Shown here: positions 63,229-64,000 of the stretch, one piece after another
How positions within the stretch are numbered: position 1 is the stretch's first letter
Layout of the letters: every line of letters starts with the position of its first letter
Assembly: GCF_900100875.1 (NCBI RefSeq)
Contig: NZ_FNKQ01000001.1
Coordinates: 682,001-746,000 of the forward strand
Source: Halopelagius longus
GTDB lineage: Archaea; Halobacteriota; Halobacteria; Halobacteriales; Haloferacaceae
Length of the DNA stretch: 64,000 nt
Reading direction: 5' to 3'
The notes under the pieces: model-generated
The model's input: the letters and a program-made list of their open reading frames with translations, nothing else
What the model was told of the DNA's origin: nothing
The model's database searches: none
Position numbers and translations under genes: made by a program

Positions 63229-63873
63229 TCATCTCTCGGACACCACGGTCGACTCGATCAACTGCTCCGACGCCCGTCTGAGGCGTCTCCCGCAGGCGGT
63301 CGAGGAGATACCCATCTCCTCGGCGAGTTCCTGCAGGGTTATCTCGCGCGGGTCGCTGAAGTACCCCCTGTCGAACGCCAGCAACAGCGCCTCTCGCTGG
63401 CCGTCCGTCAGGCCGAACCCGCCCCGCGTCGCGGCTTGGTCGTTCTGGTACATCGCCTTCACCCGGAAGGTGATGTTCTCCGCCTTGCAGTACTCCCGGA
63501 ACGCGGTGAGCGAGTCCAAATCGGGCAGGAGTGCGCGGAACCTCCAGCCCCCGTCGTCGTGGGCAATCTCGGACAGGTAGATGCCGAGTTCGGCCAGCTT
63601 GTACGTGACGAGCTTCGCCCGGTCGGTCAACTGCACCCGGTAGATGCGCCGGTCCTCCAGTTCCGCGACGAGGCGCGGGTCGGTCACGGTGTGGTCCGCG
63701 GCCAACACCTCCTCGAACCCCTCGAAGTTCCCCTCGACGCTGAAGAACAACACGAGCGCGTCCCCCGCTTGAACGGGCTGCGTCTCCGGTCGAATCTCCA
63801 CCTCCGTCATGGCCTCTATCGTGCGTCCGAGCACGAAGTCCGGGTGCGATACGTGAACTTCTGCTATCGTCAT
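63229..63873 (-). CDS. Bat-type HTH-10 transcriptional regulator
   Basis: 214 residues. The N-terminal 140 form a Bat-associated beta-rich sensing domain (RIYRVQLTDRAKLVTYKLAELGIY). The C-terminal HTH_10 is GLTDGQREALLLAFDRGYF then ISSTACGRRLRRASEQL near 160-205, the typical Bat DNA-binding region. Homologues control stress, phototrophy and secondary metabolism genes. Downstream, after about 100 bases, lies the HalOD1 cassette. Confidence 0.88.
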   Translation of the reverse strand: MTIAEVHVSHPDFVLGRTIEAMTEVEIRPETQPVQAGDALVLFFSVEGNFEGFEEVLAADHTVTDPRLVAELEDRRIYRVQLTDRAKLVTYKLAELGIYLSEIAHDDGGWRFRALLPDLDSLTAFREYCKAENITFRVKAMYQNDQAATRGGFGLTDGQREALLLAFDRGYFSDPREITLQELAEEMGISSTACGRRLRRASEQLIESTVVSER

Positions 63874-63945
63874 CGAATCTATGCTGTGGTGGGGTCGTTC
63901 TGCGGAAGCGCGTTCCCGTGGTGGAGGGCTGAGTCATGCACGTTT

Positions 63946-64000
63946 TCAGTCGTCGGCGGGGTCGGCCGCGGCACCGGGTAACGTTTCGAGCGCGGAGCCG
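63946..64000 (-). CDS. partial gene, C-terminal 17 residues only
   Basis: The minus strand ends an open frame with GSALETLPGAAADPADD and TGA at 63946-63948. It runs off the window, so the protein cannot be identified. The Ala/Asp-rich tail and position suit a haloarchaeal gene in the same direction as the Bat regulator. Confidence 0.35.
   Translation of the reverse strand, partial: GSALETLPGAAADPADD

Overview
The window is a stretch of haloarchaeal chromosome, most like the Haloferacales (Haloferax, Halogeometricum, Halobellus type). The support is direct: very high G+C, acidic proteins, an S-layer glycoprotein with a PGF-CTERM tail, a CAT-anticodon tRNA-Met with an intron in the anticodon loop, archaeal information-processing genes (EF-1alpha, RfcL, GatD), mevalonate-pathway lipid genes, HalOD1 and Bat-type HTH proteins, and many start codons about 27 bases after a TATA box, as in leaderless haloarchaeal mRNAs. 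There is no rRNA, CRISPR array, insertion sequence or integrase.

Layout. 0-9.5 kb: alpha/beta hydrolase, AIR-synthase-like protein, glycosyltransferase, SDR, a JAMM protease abutting idi, a lipid kinase, a PHP phosphoesterase, and an Lrp regulator divergent from carA with a 15-bp palindrome between them, then a PAS/degenerate kinase. 9.5-18.3 kb: GNAT, gatD, small membrane proteins, a winged-helix regulator, gpmI and a TVP38-type membrane protein. 18.3-23.7 kb: the surface locus, with intron-containing tRNA-Met, the S-layer gene and, divergent from it across an 800-bp AT-rich region, two tandem type IV pilins. 23.7-36.2 kb: DUF1684, aldo/keto reductase, an asparaginase, cmk, a DMT exporter, RNase H, a TatC-like membrane protein, malic enzyme, a degenerate M24 peptidase and a CtaA-like haem protein. 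36.2-39.2 kb: a complete polar amino-acid ABC importer. 39.3-46.4 kb: rfcL, then a metal-handling cluster (P1B ATPase with an unusual YPC motif, a CopZ-like chaperone, a FetAB-like ABC exporter, a Cys-rich DUF2703 protein) interspersed with two decayed genes. 46.4-56.3 kb: hydrolase, acetyltransferases, SRPBCC, XRE regulator, lipoprotein, mvaS and a pilin-like gene pair. 56.3-64 kb: DUF2150, TatD, NYN nuclease, an EF-1alpha gene outside its usual ribosomal neighbourhood with a 35-codon leaderless small gene in front, an Mqo-like oxidoreductase, Nudix, a three-gene HalOD1 cassette, and a Bat-type regulator.

How they connect. idi and mvaS both serve isoprenoid lipid synthesis. The S-layer and pilins make up the cell surface and share one intergenic control region. 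The ABC trio is one transport unit. The 41-46 kb genes look like one metal-homeostasis neighbourhood. The best candidates for something new are the small leaderless gene ahead of the relocated EF-1alpha, the HalOD1 cassette, the divergent TatC-like protein, and the cluster of enzymes that have lost catalytic residues (pseudo-histidine kinase, M24, Idi Cys). No wholly new multi-gene defence or mobile system is visible.
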